Assembly: GCA_947178465.1 (NCBI GenBank)
Contig: CAMWYL010000215.1
Location: 1-5,827 of the forward strand
Reading direction: 5' to 3'
Source: an uncultured Lachnospiraceae bacterium
Lineage (GTDB): Bacteria > Bacillota > Clostridia > Lachnospirales > Lachnospiraceae
DNA: 5,827 nucleotides
Numbering within the stretch: the first letter of the stretch is position 1; the number at the start of each line of letters is the position of its first letter. Under the pieces are notes generated by a model that ran no database searches, had not been told where the DNA came from, and saw nothing but the letters and a program-made list of their open reading frames with translations. Made by a program: the position numbers and the translations under genes. Shown piece after piece: positions 5,342-5,827 of the stretch.

Positions 5342-5827
5342 TCAGTGGCGATATAAGCGGAAAACACCGTATACTTTTCCAAGAATATCTACATTATCTA
5401 CAATAATCGGGTCCATCGTATCATTCTCGGGCTGCAACCGGAAATGACCGTCTTCCTTATAAAAGGTCTTCACCGTAGCAGAATCATCAACCAACGCGAC
5501 AACCGTATCTCCATTTTGAGCGGTATTGCACGCATTTACGAAAATGCTGTCCCCATCAAAGATTCCGACATTCACCATGCTGTCCCCCTTAACCTTTAAC
5601 ACAAAAGACTCTCCGGCAGGAACCATATCCGTGGGAATGGGGAAATAACCCTCAATATTCTGCTCCGCTAAAATAGGAAGCCCTGCGGCTACCGTACCGA
5701 TAATGGGAATGCTGGCCATCTCATGTCGTACCATCTGAAAGCTGTCATCCATAATCTCATTGGCGCGCGGCTGGGTCGGATCTCTTCGGATATACCCGTT
5801 CTTTTCTAACGTCTCCAAATGGGAGTG
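5342..5827 (-). CDS. lexA: SOS repressor LexA (N-terminus outside window)
   Basis: LexA represses DNA-damage genes and cuts itself when activated by RecA. The minus-strand frame is open to the right edge; 161 residues are visible, ending in FRLYRH with TGA at 5344-5342. The first visible residues HSHLETLEKNGYIRRDPTQP match the end of the winged-helix DNA-binding domain. The peptidase domain follows, with the Ala-Gly cleavage site in GTVAAGLP, the catalytic Ser in VKGDSM (codon 5581-5579) and the Lys in SATVKTF. The Ala-to-Ser distance is 35 residues and Ser-to-Lys is 37, the same as A84, S119 and K156 of E. coli LexA. A TTG at 5818 is internal and not the start. Roughly the first 35-50 residues and the promoter lie beyond the window, so autoregulation cannot be judged. 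It is convergent to the ribosome-assembly genes. Confidence 0.96.
   Translation of the reverse strand, partial: HSHLETLEKNGYIRRDPTQPRANEIMDDSFQMVRHEMASIPIIGTVAAGLPILAEQNIEGYFPIPTDMVPAGESFVLKVKGDSMVNVGIFDGDSIFVNACNTAQNGDTVVALVDDSATVKTFYKEDGHFRLQPENDTMDPIIVDNVDILGKVYGVFRLYRH

Noticed and set aside
5342..5818. Complete lexA-like protein starting at TTG 5818
   Set aside because: The frame stays open to the window edge and the residues before it (His-Ser-His) fit the LexA DNA-binding domain, so the gene is cut by the edge and does not start there.

Overview
The window is chromosomal housekeeping DNA from a Gram-positive bacterium of the Clostridia type, possibly Lachnospiraceae. The support is the gene order RNase E/G - rplU - prp - rpmA - obg - yhbY - nadD - yqeK - rsfS, a prp protease gene between the L21 and L27 genes, an L27 that carries the cleavable Firmicutes N-terminal extension, strong AGGAGG-type ribosome binding sites and use of a TTG start. 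The family assignment is a guess from gene order and protein style.

Layout. Positions 1-837 hold the C-terminal part of an RNase E/G-family protein that begins before the window. Positions 838-968 hold a near-consensus sigma-A promoter with an extended -10 element, followed by a structured 5' leader that looks like the Firmicutes L21 leader. Then come rplU (L21), prp (cysteine protease) and rpmA (L27 precursor), closed by a strong hairpin at 1939-1968. After it come obg, yhbY, nadD, yqeK and rsfS on the same strand, packed tightly, with a 14-nt overlap for nadD/yqeK and a 4-nt overlap for yqeK/rsfS. A 112-bp convergent gap (5230-5341) with a 13-bp GC-rich hairpin separates them from lexA, which lies on the minus strand and runs off the right edge.

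How the genes work together. Most products act on the large ribosomal subunit. L21 and L27 are structural, Prp removes the L27 N-terminal extension, Obg is a GTPase of 50S maturation, YhbY is an RNA-binding assembly protein, and RsfS blocks subunit joining in starvation. NadD (NAD synthesis) and YqeK (Ap4A hydrolase) share the operon and link nucleotide and stress metabolism to ribosome production. LexA is a separate SOS-repressor unit.

I found no mobile element, CRISPR array, tRNA or rRNA, and no convincing undescribed system. The points most worth a second look are regulatory: the L21 leader, the hairpin between rpmA and obg with no visible obg promoter, the prp gene without a Shine-Dalgarno sequence between two genes that have perfect ones, and the RNase E/G that ends before the usual zinc-link segment.
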